A stretch of DNA of 64,000 nucleotides. Origin: Cristatella mucedo (taxonomy: Eukaryota; Bryozoa; Phylactolaemata; Cristatellidae). The stretch covers positions 5,373,501 to 5,437,500 of the forward strand of contig WPIO01000016.1 of the NCBI GenBank assembly GCA_009760855.2, written 5' to 3'. Position 1 is the stretch's first letter. Every line of letters starts with the position of its first letter. Below, piece after piece: positions 1 through 54,200 of the stretch. The translations under genes and the position numbers were made by a program. A model generated the notes under the pieces. The model made no database searches. It worked only from the letters and a program-made list of their open reading frames with translations, and had not been told where the DNA came from.

Positions 1-135
1 ACTCGCTCGGGGTTGCAAGCAAGGGGGGGAGGAGGGAGGGAACAGTTCCAAGATTCGCCTGCAAGTGCTCCACCCCTTGCCCGGGCTGGTGCGAGCAGAC
101 GGTCGTGCGACAGAGGCCTGGGCCGTACTGCTTAC

Positions 136-28003
<27,868 letters not shown>

Positions 28004-28438
28004 CTGGATTTCCCTTCAATGACACTCTTAAGAAGGATGGAGGCTAAAAAAAAAAGTACATGCTGCTAGGCATCGTCCGAGAAATTTCGGCGGCGACGCG
28101 CGGCGCACAGGACTAGAACATGTGCTCCTCGGAGCCCTAAGGCTGCGTCTCTACAATATTAAAACTCAATAGCTTAAAAGGTTATCTTAAATTTTTTTTA
28201 TAAGCACGCCTTTCTTCTTACCGTAAAGAGAATTTGGCTTGAACGCCGAACGGCACCGACAGGACTCGCCGCAGATCTACGGGTGTGGGCAGGGCTCAGT
28301 GTAAGCGGAAGTAACACGGTCAAGGATATAGTTGTGGCCTTGACCGACGGCGACCGGCTCGGTCTCTGCTGTCAAGTGGGACTCCTGAGCGTGCTATCCG
28401 AGATTTCGTCTGCTTGCCATTGTTGGAATATCCTCGAA
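28004..28438. promoter_or_regulatory. Divergent intergenic region RABGGTB / MRPS24
   Basis: About 435 bases between the probable RABGGTB start (minus) and the MRPS24 ATG (plus). It is partly GC-rich (GGCGGCGACGCGCGGCGCAC near 28090) and has an A/T run at 28180-28205. No TATA box stands out. The head-to-head layout suggests a shared bidirectional promoter, but nothing in the sequence proves transcription start sites. Confidence 0.55.
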
Positions 28439-28640
28439 ATGCTCGGTTTATGTTCCACCCGAACTGTGACACCGCTTCTGCGGTACAGTGGCGCTGCTGT
28501 ACTGGCGACGCGCAATCTCGCCAACGTCCGGACAGGCGTGCCCAAGGGTACAGTAAAAAGAAACAGGCCGCTGAGTTATGAAGAAGCCAACAAGCCAGCC
28601 TATATTGGAGTCCGGAAGTCTTGGAACTCGTGGAATACAA
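28439..28640 (+). CDS. MRPS24: MRPS24 exon 1
   Basis: Presequence plus the NRPLSYEEANKPAYIGVRKS block. The donor is A|GTAGGT, phase 1, completed to Ser by GT at 28743. Confidence 0.9.
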
Positions 28641-29056
28641 GTAGGTTTATGGGCGCACGCTGTCGGCGCAGCCGTTGCAGTGTCCTGCCTTCTTCGATCT
28701 GACAAGAGCCCTATCCGCCACCTATCCTGCACTTGTTTTCAGGTGGACTTTACATTGAGGAAGCTGAGCTGAGCCGGTCGCAGCCCAGGTCCGCTGAGAC
28801 AGCTTTTGAGGACATTTTCATGCGGCAATTCGTGAAGGGCACGTGGCATGACCTCTTCGTATCGGAGGTGATCATAAAACGACGGCACAATATAATTATC
28901 ATAGCAGGGCTTGTGAAGCGGACTGTACCTGCTCATAAGATATATTTCCTGACTGGATATACTGAAGAACTGCTGTCGCACCTACTAAAGTGCCCGGTGA
29001 AAGTGGAAATCCAGACAGTTAGCAGCTCGAGCGATGCCGTTTTTAAATACATTTAA
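28439..29056 (+). CDS. MRPS24: Mitochondrial small ribosomal subunit protein S24 / uS3m
   Basis: Component of the mitoribosomal small subunit. Two exons, 28439-28640 and 28743-29056, joined by a 102-base GT-AG intron in phase 1, give 171 residues against about 167 in mammals. The N-terminus (MLGLCSTRTVTPLLRYSGAA) is basic, hydroxylated and acid-free, as expected for a mitochondrial presequence. Family motifs are NRPLSYEEANKPAYIGVRKS, TAFEDIFMRQFVKGTW, VIIKRRHN, HKIYFLTGYTEELLSHLLKC and the C-terminal VEIQTV...VFKYI. The ATG at 28439 is chosen because it begins the presequence; the frame is open further upstream without a better start. Recognition rests on motif order and is strong. Confidence 0.93.
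28743..29056 (+). CDS. MRPS24: MRPS24 exon 2
   Basis: The acceptor is TTTTCAG. It encodes GLYIEEAELSRS, FEDIFMRQF, KRRHNIII and YFLTGYTEELL, ending VFKYI and TAA at 29054-29056. Confidence 0.93.
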
Positions 29057-30039
29057 CTTTGACAGCAATTAATGTTGTTGCAACGTATTCATTTGCACCA
29101 TTTTAGAATTGTAGCTTTGTTCTGGCGTCATATACGATCCTTATTAACTATTTGAATGTGAGTATTTTTTCTGCCGTGAATTTTCAATGACGTCATTTTA
29201 TTCTGACCCGATCCCCTTTCAGTTGAAGCTTAGTGTTACTAAAATTCTGATTATTATTGCTACAGTCCTCATGATAATAATACTATAATAGCAATTGAAG
29301 GAGTTTGAAGGTACAATTCAAGCGTACGAGACCGCCGCTCCTCTCCTTATTGAGCCTTGGCACGCGGTTTGCCCTTTCAGTCGTTAAGGCTATCTCGACT
29401 GAAGCTCCCAAGTGGTACGATCGTGGATCGATTGCTTTCATTCGACATCAACTCCAAGAGCTAAGGAGATGCAATAGCTATTTGCGTTCGACAATCCTGC
29501 ATTGAATTGGAAAATTGCTTTTAATTTTTTGTTTAATTCCTCTATCCTTTAGGAACAGAAATACAATTGGCAGTACAAGCAAGCTGCGCAGCCAATAGTC
29601 TCTTAAAAGTATATATGGCCACCTCAATTGAACTTGCTGATGCGCTAGTGAATTGCAATTATAGTATAGTCCTTCGATAAACGTCATGCTAGCAGGAATC
29701 ACTGTTCGGGTGGCTTTTGCCGACTCGCGATTCGCCGTCGTCAGCCGCCACTACAGGCTTGGAAAGAGATAGTGTCACTTCGCAGGCTACGTAGCACGTT
29801 TAGCTAGAATTGGCCACCGTTCTGCGACACCGCAGTGGGATTTCACTGAACGTTTGTCGTCAAGTAGCTCGCGAGTCAATCAGGCCGAGTTTTGAAGCAC
29901 TAGTCACTATTATTTAGCCGTTTTTATAAATAAAATCCCGACGTTTTCGCTATTACTAGTGGTCACAAAATTAACGAAAACCTCTAGAAACGCGAAGAAC
30001 ACACTCGAATATAAACTCACTTGGTCTGCATGGCTTTGT

Positions 30040-30215
30040 TGAGATGGCGTGCTGGTTTGGCCCAGTGGTCAAAGCGGTCGACCGACCAAGGTCAAGGCGG
30101 ATGTATTTGATAACCGTGGTCGCGGGCTCGAGTCCCGTGGCATATGTGTGAAGCCCGTGAATTAAGAGATTAAGTTCTCTTAGGGCACTAGACAAAATGC
30201 ATTATATACACATGA
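30040..30215 (+). mobile_element. SINE-B copy with internal insertion in the head
   Basis: GGCCCAGTGGTCAAAGCGGT, B box GGGCTCGAGTCCC, then the tail GAAGCCCGTGAATTAAGAGA and TTAGGGCACTAGACAAAATG. The head is about 20 bases longer than in other copies (GGATGTATTTGATAACCGTG). Confidence 0.75.
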
Positions 30216-30595
30216 ATGTATTATACTACGCGGGTATAACGCTGGTGTCGAAATTCAGATGTAGCGATGCAGCCTGAATTTTATGGATACTCTTTAACAT
30301 GAAGCATTCGACATATACAGCTGATTCGAGCAATACAGCCGATTCGCAATTGCTGTCCGGATCCGAATGTAATCGCCAGGCAGGTCAAAACGATAAAAGA
30401 GTCGGCCGTAAGCAACACTGTTATCGTCGGCGTATTGCTAGCTTCGGGTGTGTGCACAATGCACGCGTTGCACCGCTGCCCGAACTAGTGAGGGTCGCGC
30501 GGTCATAACGCTGGTGCCGAAGCGGTACCGTGAAGTGCTGTCTGCTATACCTAAGCACCCGCAAGCAAGTATTGCTCCGGCGAGAACGATACACA

Positions 30596-30844
30596 CCTAT
30601 TTAGGACAGCATTTAGTGGGTCCCGGTGATTCGTCCTTCATGTGCTTACGCGTGCTGACACTGTGCATGCTGCCGCTAACAACATTTGCATGCTGACCCT
30701 GTGCATGTCACCCCTAACCATATTATTCATTTTGTTTGTTTTTCAAGCATGATTTTACTTACCATTCAATTGCATTTCCCCTTGCAGCAAATGTAAAACG
30801 CCAAGAAAGAAATTAAGTTCTCTGAGGGCTCTTTATCAAGTGCA

Positions 30845-30888
<44 letters not shown>

Positions 30889-30890
30889 CA
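30596..30890 (+). mobile_element. LINE 3' end with (ATT)n
   Basis: Starts ACCTATTTAGGACAGCATTT, runs through the LINE 3' untranslated region and tail, and ends in about 14 ATT units at 30846-30888. 5'-truncated to about 250 bases plus the repeat. Confidence 0.88.
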
Positions 30891-31053
30891 CGGACTACGC
30901 TGGTGCACGCAGCCGCGGCATTTCCTGGCGGCCCGAGCGGAAGCTCCCCTTAATCAGTGCGACAGCGAGCGCGTTGTGGGACCGCGAGCGGCTCGCCGCG
31001 CTGGGCGTCCGCTGCCTGGTTGCGTGCGGTCGGTTCGGTGCGGTGGCGCAGGA

Positions 31054-45043
<13,990 letters not shown>

Positions 45044-45675
45044 GACCGACTGGACACTGGCTGCTTCGGGACATCGGCTGGCCGTGTGCCGGCACACGGA
45101 TCGGAGTGCTGACCCCCCACTCCGGGTCGCAGGGGTTAGCGACCCCCCCATCGTGGCATGCTGGTCGTGCGCAAGGGCATCGCTTGCCGGCAAAAGTCGG
45201 GGGGGGGGGCGTGGATCGCGACCCGGCGGGGCCACGGCTGAACCGTGACAAGAGCGAAGGACGAGTCAGAGCTTTTTTGTCTCTGCATGTACTTTATATA
45301 TGCATAAGTAATACACCTGAACGTGAGCTCGCACGCTCTCTCTTATTAGGCGTTAAACGTTAGGCAGAGGCAAACCCTGTCGGGCACACGACGCACAGCA
45401 GCGTGCGCGCGTGGCGCCAAGCGCACTCTCCTCCTCACAGATGGCACAGACAGCGTCAACAGAGCATGTGCGTGACAACATGCCAGCACGTACCGTGGGC
45501 TGCCGCCACCGCTGCAGACGAGCGAATGTAATAATATAATAATAATAATATGTATAGGCGACTGATTGCACACCAATCTCATACAGTGGCTACTGGCGTA
45601 TGCATGCATGCAGGCTAAGCTTTCGCGTTCAAATCAGGAGCGTCACGTCTCAAGCGCTGCCTCAACGATCCTGGC

Positions 45676-45715
45676 GGTCGCCACGCTGCCGCAGGCAGGC
45701 GGCAGCGTGGCGACC
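45676..45715. repeat. Perfect 17-bp inverted repeat, 6-base loop
   Basis: GGTCGCCACGCTGCCGC (45676-45692), loop AGGCAG, then its exact reverse complement (45699-45715). Confidence 0.9.
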
Positions 45716-46469
45716 TAAGACCAAGCGCCCGAGCGCCTAGAAAAGGTGTTCGCGCGCCGGGCAGCCAGGAGGTCGCCACCTGCTCGGCTGCTGAGCCCTC
45801 CTCCATCGTTAGCGTGGCGGCGGCGTATTCCAGCACAGTGAAAGCGTGCGAGAGAGCGTGCCTCAGCAGCAGCGCCGAATTGCCGGCGGCCGGTCCCTGC
45901 ATGGGCAGGGCCCGGCCGCCGCGTGCGGCCCCACGGGAGGCAGATGATTACCGTGCCATCCGCAGCGATGTAGCACTACCGACGGCACAAAGTCGCCACG
46001 AAGCTACATCGTATAGGCCAAGGAAAGAATACCTTATTTCGAATGAATTTAACGCTATAGAGCACACTCGTCTGCTGAATATAGAGACCAAAGAGGTGCA
46101 TCGAATCGGTCATCGCGTGAGACAGGCCAACCGTGATACTGACGCCTTGCATGCAAGGCGTGCACGGCCGGCGGCGTAGCAGACCGGTCGGCTAATGAGT
46201 CAGGCGGTGGTGGCATACGCTAGCTAGCACGTTGGACAAAGGGCAGGCGAAGGAGGGCGAGGGAGCAGGGCTGAGTACAGCCGGGTGAAGGTCGGCAAGC
46301 AGCACGAACGAAAGCTCCGCTTGCTTTTGGGCCAACCCAGACCGTGGTGCTTCGGGGGGGGGGAGGAGGAGAGTGGGCGGGCCGATATCTACACTGATGC
46401 CCACGTGAAGGGGAGCCGCCGCTGCTGCTTCACCGAAGGGCTTCTCAGCACCATCGAAATTCCAGTATC

Positions 46470-46530
46470 TATCTCCCTGCCCAGTCCGGTATCTCCCTGC
46501 CCAGTCCGGTATCTCCCTGCCCGGTCCATC
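46470..46530. repeat. 20-bp tandem repeat, three units
   Basis: TATCTCCCTGCCCAGTCCGG occurs three times in a row, the third with one change near its end. Confidence 0.9.
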
Positions 46531-46813
46531 ATTTCCCGATCGCAACGGTCCGTGCTGCAGCGCCTGCATCGTCGACACGGCACGTGCTGCGATAGTTACT
46601 ATCCTAGCAAAAAAAAAAAGGAGAAAGAAGGAAAACGCGCTGTCGCTCGCTGGCCCGCAGACGTAACTGCAGGCCAGTAACGTCACTAGCTGTTGCCCGA
46701 TGCAAATTGGCCAACAGCGGCGACGGCTGCCGTCGGCTGACTGCAGGCAGCCAGCCCGTCACCGGGGTTGAGTGACGGCGGAAGCAGTGGCCAGCCGTCG
46801 CTCGCGGGCCGCC

Positions 46814-47143
46814 CTAGTCGGCCCCGTTGACCCCGGGCTGAGCCATCTTGCGATCGGCCGCCGCCGCTGCCTCCGCCAGCTGCATCGGCTTGCCGACGAG
46901 AGAGGCGACGACTATCGACGTGGCGCCGAGCGCCGACGGCCACGGGCTTCCAGCTGCTGCTGCCGCCGCCGCTGCGCCGCCTCCTCCTCCGTGCGTGTCC
47001 CCGCTGCCGCCGCCGCCTCGGCCCTCGTCGTAGTTCACCACCACGAGCCCAGCGTGGCCTGTGCTGCCGTCGTCCGCAGTGGCAGGTGCAGCAGCCGTGG
47101 CGCGCTGCTTGACCGACGACGGGGCGTAATCGCCGCCGCTGCC
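46814..47143 (-). CDS. RC3H: Roquin last exon (Gly/Ala-rich C-terminus)
   Basis: Encodes [20 protein letters not shown], poly-Gly and poly-Ala stretches, then [20 protein letters not shown] and the end [10 protein letters not shown], with TAG at 46816-46814. The acceptor CGTGCAG is in phase with the GTATGT donor at 47293. No clear homology to mammalian ends, so the start of this exon is inference. Confidence 0.65.
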   Translation of the reverse strand, partial: GSGGDYAPSSVKQRATAAAPATADDGSTGHAGLVVVNYDEGRGGGGSGDTHGGGGGAAAAAAAAGSPWPSALGATSIVVASLVGKPMQLAEAAAAADRKMAQPGVNGAD

Positions 47144-48177
47144 CTGCACGCGCACCGCCGGGCGGCTAGCGAGCGCGTCGTCGCCGAGGCGGCGGCTGCA
47201 CAGTCAGTGGCTTCCCACCGCAGCTGCTGCTGCTGCCGCCGCCGGAAGCGAATACGCTGCGGCGGCTGCGGCAGCCTGCGCGCTGCTACATACGTTGCCC
47301 AGCTCGACTGCCGCCGCCGCAGCAGCAGCTGCTGCTGCTGTGCTCATCTCGATCTGTCGGATGCCTCGCTCGACGGCGCTCAGCTCGCCGCGCATGAGCT
47401 CGCCCTCGAAGCTGTTGATCTGCGAGTCGAGCAGGCGCAGCTCGGAGCGGAGCTGCTCCTGCTCCAGGCTGGACGAAGCGAGCGCAGCGGCCTGCGGCGG
47501 CGCGGCGGCGGCCGGCCGGCCCACCACGAGGACACCATTGTTGGTGCTCCATCCGGGCGACAGGATGGCCTGATGGGGCACGGCGCGACTGCAACACAAC
47601 GGAGGAGGTGGTGGCACGCGAGGCTAGCAGCCCGAGGGCGCGCGAAATTCTGCGAGCGGGGTCCGGCTCGAGCCACGCGTCCCTCCCCCCCCCCCGACCA
47701 AGAGCTGCCCTGCAGTACCACGGGCCTATCGCACCGGCGGCAGAGCGGCAATAGGGCGCTAGCAGCAATATTTGCCTGCAAGCACACCGAGCCGACTACT
47801 CACGGGTACATGGGTGTGACGTTGAGCATACGAGACTTAGTGTCACCGGAGCCGCTCCCGGCACTGACGTCCATGTGGAGCTTTCCGGACACCAGCGTAT
47901 ACCTGTGCCCGTCCACTACCACAGGCTGCTGCTGCTGCTGTGGCTGCTGCAGTGGCGGTTGTGCTGGCAATCGACGGCTTGCAACAGGTGCTGACTCAGC
48001 ATTTCCGTGAATCATAACCGATCTTTCGGCGAGCTGACAAGCAGAAGGGGCTAACGTTGCGGCTGCCGTGTGCGACAGATTTGGGCATTGCAGCTCAAAG
48101 ACAGCCAGAGAGAGATAGAGAAATGAAAGAGAGAGAGAGAGACAGAGAGAGAAGAGAGAGAGAGAGACAGAGAGAGA

Positions 48178-48220
<43 letters not shown>

Positions 48221-51200
48221 GATGAGAGAGACAGAGAGAATGGGAGAGACAGAGAGAGACCAAGGAAGTGGGAGAGGCAAGAAAGACGAGAGATGTGGAT
48301 AATGAGGTAACATGGCGAATGTGAATGTGCCTGACAAGAGTGACAGAATGAGACAGACAGAGAACAAACAGAGGGATGGGATGAGGAAGAAATGGATGCA
48401 GGCGCAGAGCAAACAGAGTGATGGACAAATTGAGACAAGAGCACAAATGTGATGTGCCCCCTTCCTCCTCCTCCTCCTCCTCCCCCCTCTGTGCGGGCAG
48501 GCCTTGGCACGACCGGGCAAGTCCAGGAGCGCTGGCAGTGGCGGCACACGTACGACCAGCTGCTGCTGCTGCAGCACGGTTGTCACGGTCGTCGTGGTGG
48601 CTGAGGCGGGCTGCTCCAGGTAGTCGGGCAGCTTGGGATCTCTTCCGTGATGGCCGCGTGAAATCGGTCCGTATTTCGATACGACTTGCTTTTCCTCGAA
48701 CGGTATAATGTCGTCGGAGCCGTCAAATCTGCAAGGAATTCGAGGCTGGTGGTGGCGATACGGTTTCAGTGCTCTTCGCGGCCTGCAGCCGCCGAGGCTG
48801 TAGCCTGTCGCTGTCGATGGCGAACAGGAGATGCTTAGCCAGATGGCAGCAGCAGCAGGAGGCAGCGGCGCTCTGTCCTCGGCAAATACATTCCTCCTAG
48901 ATAAGTCGACGAGCCGAGCTGTGACAGTCAGGACTGCGGCTGGAATCGATGCCTGCTTAGCATGTCGGGACGGGGGAGGGAGGGAGGGATGCCGCACCGA
49001 AACTCAGCATCGCAGATGCCAACAAGGCCTGAGGCGAGCTCCCAATATGTTTATTACTTGCATTTATTCTGATACGTTTAGTATTTATTATTACACGTTA
49101 TTTATTTACTACACGCGAGCCGGCTCAGGGTCGCCTGCGGCAGACGCACGCACGGCCATCGCAGACGATCGCTCTGCAGATGATGCACGGCGCGACACTG
49201 CGCCCCCAACACCCTACACCTGCTTCTGCTACTGCTACGGCAAGCCCTCAGCTGAGCTGAAAGTAGCGGCACGTGGCCGGCCGCTAGCACGAGAACAGTG
49301 AGCCGACCAGCTGCCGCCGCGAGTGCCTGGCTGCCTGCAGCGGCAACTCGAGCGTAAAACAGACCAGCTCCTGAGCGACCAGGTGACGTGCGAGCAGCAA
49401 TAAGTCTCTCTCTCTCACTCACTCTCTCGGGTGGGGGGAGGCGAACCCGCACGGAGCAGAGAGAGGGAATGCGCCCCGGTCAGGCTGGCTAGCTAACAGC
49501 TGCTAGGCCTTTCGATGTCCGTTATCATTTTGCACAGTCAGAGCCAGCCTGATGACGTAGACGTGCATGCAACACATGAGCTTTCGGCGCAGGCTTTGAT
49601 AAAAAGCATCATGCAGCGGTGGTGGTATCGGCGGCAGCAGCGAACGGCAGAAGCGGCCAGCTGGTGCGGTACGCGCGTCAGCGCAAGCCACGGATCTCAT
49701 ACCCTGGCGCGGGCCACTCGCTGTCCGCATTGCGACGGGCTGGTACTTCTTTCGGCAAGTAGTTGTCGGTCTCACCGGCAAACTGCAGTAGGCGCGAGAG
49801 AACGTTCGAGCATTGCTCGAGGGCGAGGTGGCAGTGCGAGAAAACGGCCTGCCGAGCTAGCCCGGGCAGGCACAAACGGAAGAAAGCTAGCGCGAGCCGA
49901 GGGTAAAAAAAGCCGGCGCCACCGGCCTGCCCGCCGCGCCGGTAGGTAGGGCTTGCACACAGCAGCACTCGCGCGCGACACGCTTGTCGACTGTTTTGCT
50001 GGTTTGGCTGAGAAGCCCCGACCACTTGAATGGTTACGACAAAAATGCCACACGGCCGTGCATAGGCAAGCGCCCGTCGAGAGCGACATCGAGGCATCGA
50101 GCCCAGGTGCCAAGCACGAGCACGGGCATCCTGCATCACGGGGGGGCCGGCCGGTCGATGCTGGGATGCTGCAATCTTTTGCTTGGTTCTACTCAGGTCT
50201 CCCATTGTCCGAGATTGTGGCTAGAAGCCGACAAACGCCGTTGCCAATGCTGTTTGCCAACTGCAGGTTAGAAGTTAGAGGCCGGACGGAAACGGGAAAT
50301 GGCAAAAAACAACCGGTGTAGCAAGGCAGTGGTCGCTGGACGTTCTACAGACGATTTGACGATTGAGAGCAACTACTGTCCGGCTGCTACTTGTCATTCA
50401 GCCGGGTAGGCGGGCAAGCAAGCAAACGGTAGCGGCAGAAGCATATCTATACCAGCAGCGCTTCACGGTTATTGTGCCATCGCGAACGCTCGTGCAGTGG
50501 AATAAAATTAAAAAAAAAAACAGCACCCATTTCAACTTTGCGGGCTCCAAGGCCCCGATCGTCCATGGCATGGTGGCATATCGAAGCAGCAGAGACGCAA
50601 GCGTGGGGCAGGCGTAAACTAACTGACTGCCTAATTCTATGGATGATGACTAAATGACTGCAGGCAGTAAAGAAGACCTGCTATTTTCACACTAGCCGTT
50701 TTCACACTCACATTCTTAAGCGCCTACTTCACGCAGGTGCATGCCCACAGTTGCAGACAAACTTAACAATAATAACAATTATAATGTCTGCATCTAGCAA
50801 CTTCAGAGAGCCAAAGCTCCACCTTCAGGAGCTTTACAACTCGCTGCAACAGAAGCAATAACCGAGAGATTAACAACAACTAAGTAGCATGCTTATACAA
50901 GCATGCGAAAGTACACAAGAAGACACTCGTGGCCTGCCGGTTAGTCAAACCCCGGGTCAGCACCGAACAGCAAACGGACCGAGGGCCACGGATCTCGAAG
51001 TCGACTCTACGCTCGACGGGATGCTAGTGAAGTGCAGACATGAGTGGCACACGCAAAGCCCATCGTCGGTGTCACTAAAAAGGAGCCTTCAGCAGAAGGC
51101 GCGTGTCTCCCACTGGACGCACGTGCGTACCTTGCTACCGGGTTTCGACTGCAGCGGATATTGCTGGAACGACTCCAGTGGCGTTCCGTCCGCAGTTGAC

Positions 51201-54200
51201 CACGCCGGGTAGCCGGCGGGCCCAATCATACCGGAAGATGACGCCGCACCTGCGGACAGCACCGCGCCGGCCGAGTAGCTGTTGCCGTTGCTAGCTTCCG
51301 AGCTGCTGCCGTCACTGATCGCACCTGCAAACAATTACAACGGCAGCGGCTACTGACGACGACGCCACGTTGCCACGGTAACGCCGCTGCAGGGGACAGA
51401 AGCGAGGGAGCGCGCTTCGAGGGGTGGCTGGTGATAGAGGTTGGGGATCACCTGCCTGCTGCCGCAGCTCGCCTACCCCATGTGGAGCTCTTTGGCACGG
51501 GAGGTGCCGATACAATGTGCTGGGCTCCGCTGATGGGGCCAGCGGCGCCGGAAGCAGCAGCCGCCGCTGCTGCGGCGGCGGCAAGCTGCCGCCGGTGGTC
51601 GGCGACGAGCAGACGACCATTGGGTGCCACTGGCAGTTCCACGGACGAGGCGGTGGCGGCTGTGGCGGTGCCAGCAGTGGCGGCCGGCAAAGCGGCTGCG
51701 GCAGCTGCCGCAGTGGCCGTCATGGCAGTCGGGCCAGTCGCGGCGGACTGCTCGAGCAGACGAAGCAGCTCACGCCGGCGCCTCTTCAGTTCGTCGAGCC
51801 GCTGCTGCGGGTCCTGAAAGGGAGCGAGCGAACGAGCGCGGAGCGACGCAGTCCGCAGAGGGAGCCGAGCGGCGACAGTTGCTACACACGGGCAGTGCAG
51901 GGCACAGTGCAGCAGCCACAGTGCAGCTCAGAGCACACAGCGAGCGAGTGCAGGGCAGGGCAGCAACTTCGAGCGATTCGCTGCTGCTCTGTTCAGGGTC
52001 ACTCTGGTGGCAGCGGTTGCAAGCCGCCGGCCGCTGCTAGAACGACAAAGAAGACCGAGAAATGATGGGAAAAGGCAACGAGAAAGCAAAAGGCCTGAGG
52101 CGCTGAGCGCTTACTTCGGCTATTAGCGCAGTAGACTGCGGCATGGCAGGCACCACGGGAGCGTGCATCTGCGCATATCCCAGCGGCACGGCGGCTTCCG
52201 GGTGAAACATGGCCGCAGGCTGCTGATGATGGGCGTAGTACTCGGGTCGGACGGCCATTGCAGGCGGCGGAGCGCAATAGGCGCCTCCGCCGGCAGTAGT
52301 TGCAGGCATAGCATAGCCCCACACTTCGTCCACTGCTGCTACGTAGCCTGAAAAGCAGCAGCGGACACACAGTGCAGAAAGTAGCACAGCTGCCATGTGG
52401 CCGCCGACGGTAAAATAGGAACAAACAAACAGAGCCCCCAGCAGCTGTGAGGGCTTTCCCTTTGGGCTGCAGACGCCCGGACAGACATCCGGTGTATCCA
52501 AAAAAGAATGTATCTAGCCACTTTTATTGATATAAAAATGATATTTTTTTCATTCGAAAGACCGACGGATGCCATGCTGGCCTTCTAGTTTCGGGGCGTT
52601 TTTAGTTATTTTATAACTTCCGCCTAGAGTGTGCACGTCTTTCTCGTGATGGCATGCATTGTATTTTGCTTAGCTCTGTCGAGCCTCTCATTTATGAGTG
52701 TTTCACAAAATTCTTTTAATGTTAAATGGGCCGAGAGTCGACAACAAACTACCTTCTGACTAATTCGAGACACTTCCTGTATAGGCGGCTGTGCTTTCTA
52801 GTGCAACGATAACTGCTCTCCTGCTGCCGACTACGGCTCACCCTTTTCAGCGGTCCTGAGATGCTACTTCCACGCTACTCACTACTTCAGCTGCTCCCTG
52901 ACACTGCTATGCTTCCCTCCTTATCTTTGTTGCGTGAGATGAAGTCTATTGGCTACCGATTGAGTACTGAAAGCTGCTTAGGCTGTGAGTTCGCTACATA
53001 ACACTCTCCTGCGTAACATCCATAGAGTCTTTTTGGCTTTGCAGAGTTACAGACGGAGATACATTACATTATATTACATGTCCTGACTTTAGGAGCATAA
53101 TGTGGGGCGTCTGGGGGTGTGTAATGAACTCTAACTCTGAATATAGATAGATATTTTTGGTCACTGCCGATTGGAGGTGCATCTTAACTTCACGAATTCC
53201 AATGACATGCACAATGTGTAAGTCTAACACAAAGGAATGCTTGCAGTTTCCAGCAAAAGCAAGCAGATTAAGCTCGAGGCTCAAGCTATAGGATAGCATA
53301 GCAAAAAACAAGCAGAAACTGGTACAACTCAGTCTGCTTCGGGTTAGTATAACCGTGTGCAAGTGAGATGAGGGTTGTGGCTTGGAAAAGAAGTCAGCTA
53401 AAAAATTACCAGGTTTCACTCTTCTTGTCACTACAATTTAAATAACAATAAAGTAAAAAAAAAACTTGCAACTCATTGCGGGAGGTGGCAGCAGCATCGG
53501 CAGACTAGGCCTTTGGTGGCGACTCTGACCCCCCCCCCTTGCAATCCGATACAGTGCCTCTCACACGTGTCGTCCGTGATGTATATTTCCGTCAGAGATT
53601 ATCTGTGCATTAACTTTTCATCTGGATGCTAAATTAAAAGATGTTGCAACTAAACTGGAAGACAGGGCTCTGGTGGCCAAGCCAAGTGCTGGTGATCATA
53701 TTTCACAAGAGTTGAAACATCACCCAAAACTTATGATGAATCTGTACTGCCGAACAAGTGACTTAAGAGTAGCCAAGCATGAAAATGAAGATCAGCACAC
53801 AGCAGAGTCGCTCCATGGTTTGGTATATTGGCAGAGCTGTAAGAGTGTATGCAGGACGAGAGAACAAAAAGTGCCGACAAGTCTGGCTGCAACACAGTAG
53901 CTGCCGATTAAGACTGTCAGAAATGGCTTCTATGAGCAAGGACCAGCTGCTTTCCATGGGGCTGTGCACCGACAGGACACACCGAACCCGGCTAAAGCAG
54001 CTGAATGACTCGACGGTGGAGGACTGTGTGCTAATCAAACGATGAATCGCTATGAAACAGCTCTATGAGATTACATGCAGCCGTCACCGGAGTCATTCTC
54101 TAGACGAACCAGATTTGATGGAAGATGATCTCTAGACCAGTGGTCAGCAAACTCCGGCCTTTAGGCCAGATCCGGCCTAGCTAGTGCTCCAGTACAGCCT

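Larger units (their letters stand above)
29057..31053. other. Intergenic region MRPS24 to MetX-like gene
   Basis: Holds the MRPS24 3' flank, unrecognised sequence up to about 30.0 kb, a SINE-B (30040-30215), a LINE 3' end (30596-30890) and then an abruptly GC- and CpG-rich stretch from about 30.9 kb that runs into exon 1 of the next gene. The last is the likely promoter and 5' UTR. Confidence 0.7.
45044..46813. other. Tail-to-tail intergenic region MetX-like / roquin
   Basis: Holds the 3' flanks of two convergent genes, GC-rich with an AT-rich patch at 45525-45560. No AATAAA is obvious in the expected place on either strand. Three inverted repeats (45676-45715, 45884-45921, 46142-46161) and a 20-bp triplicate (46470-46530) lie here. 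No exon is recognised. Confidence 0.7.

Noticed and set aside
46772-48010. Plus-strand open frame of 412 codons, Arg/Ala/Cys-rich
   Set aside because: Antisense shadow of roquin exons in GC-rich sequence. The minus-strand exons have conserved motifs and splice sites.
52497-52800. Possible further DNA transposon with ends GTGTATCCAAAAAAGAATG and ...ACACTTCCTGTATAGG
   Set aside because: End similarity is weak, there is no target duplication and no transposase motif.
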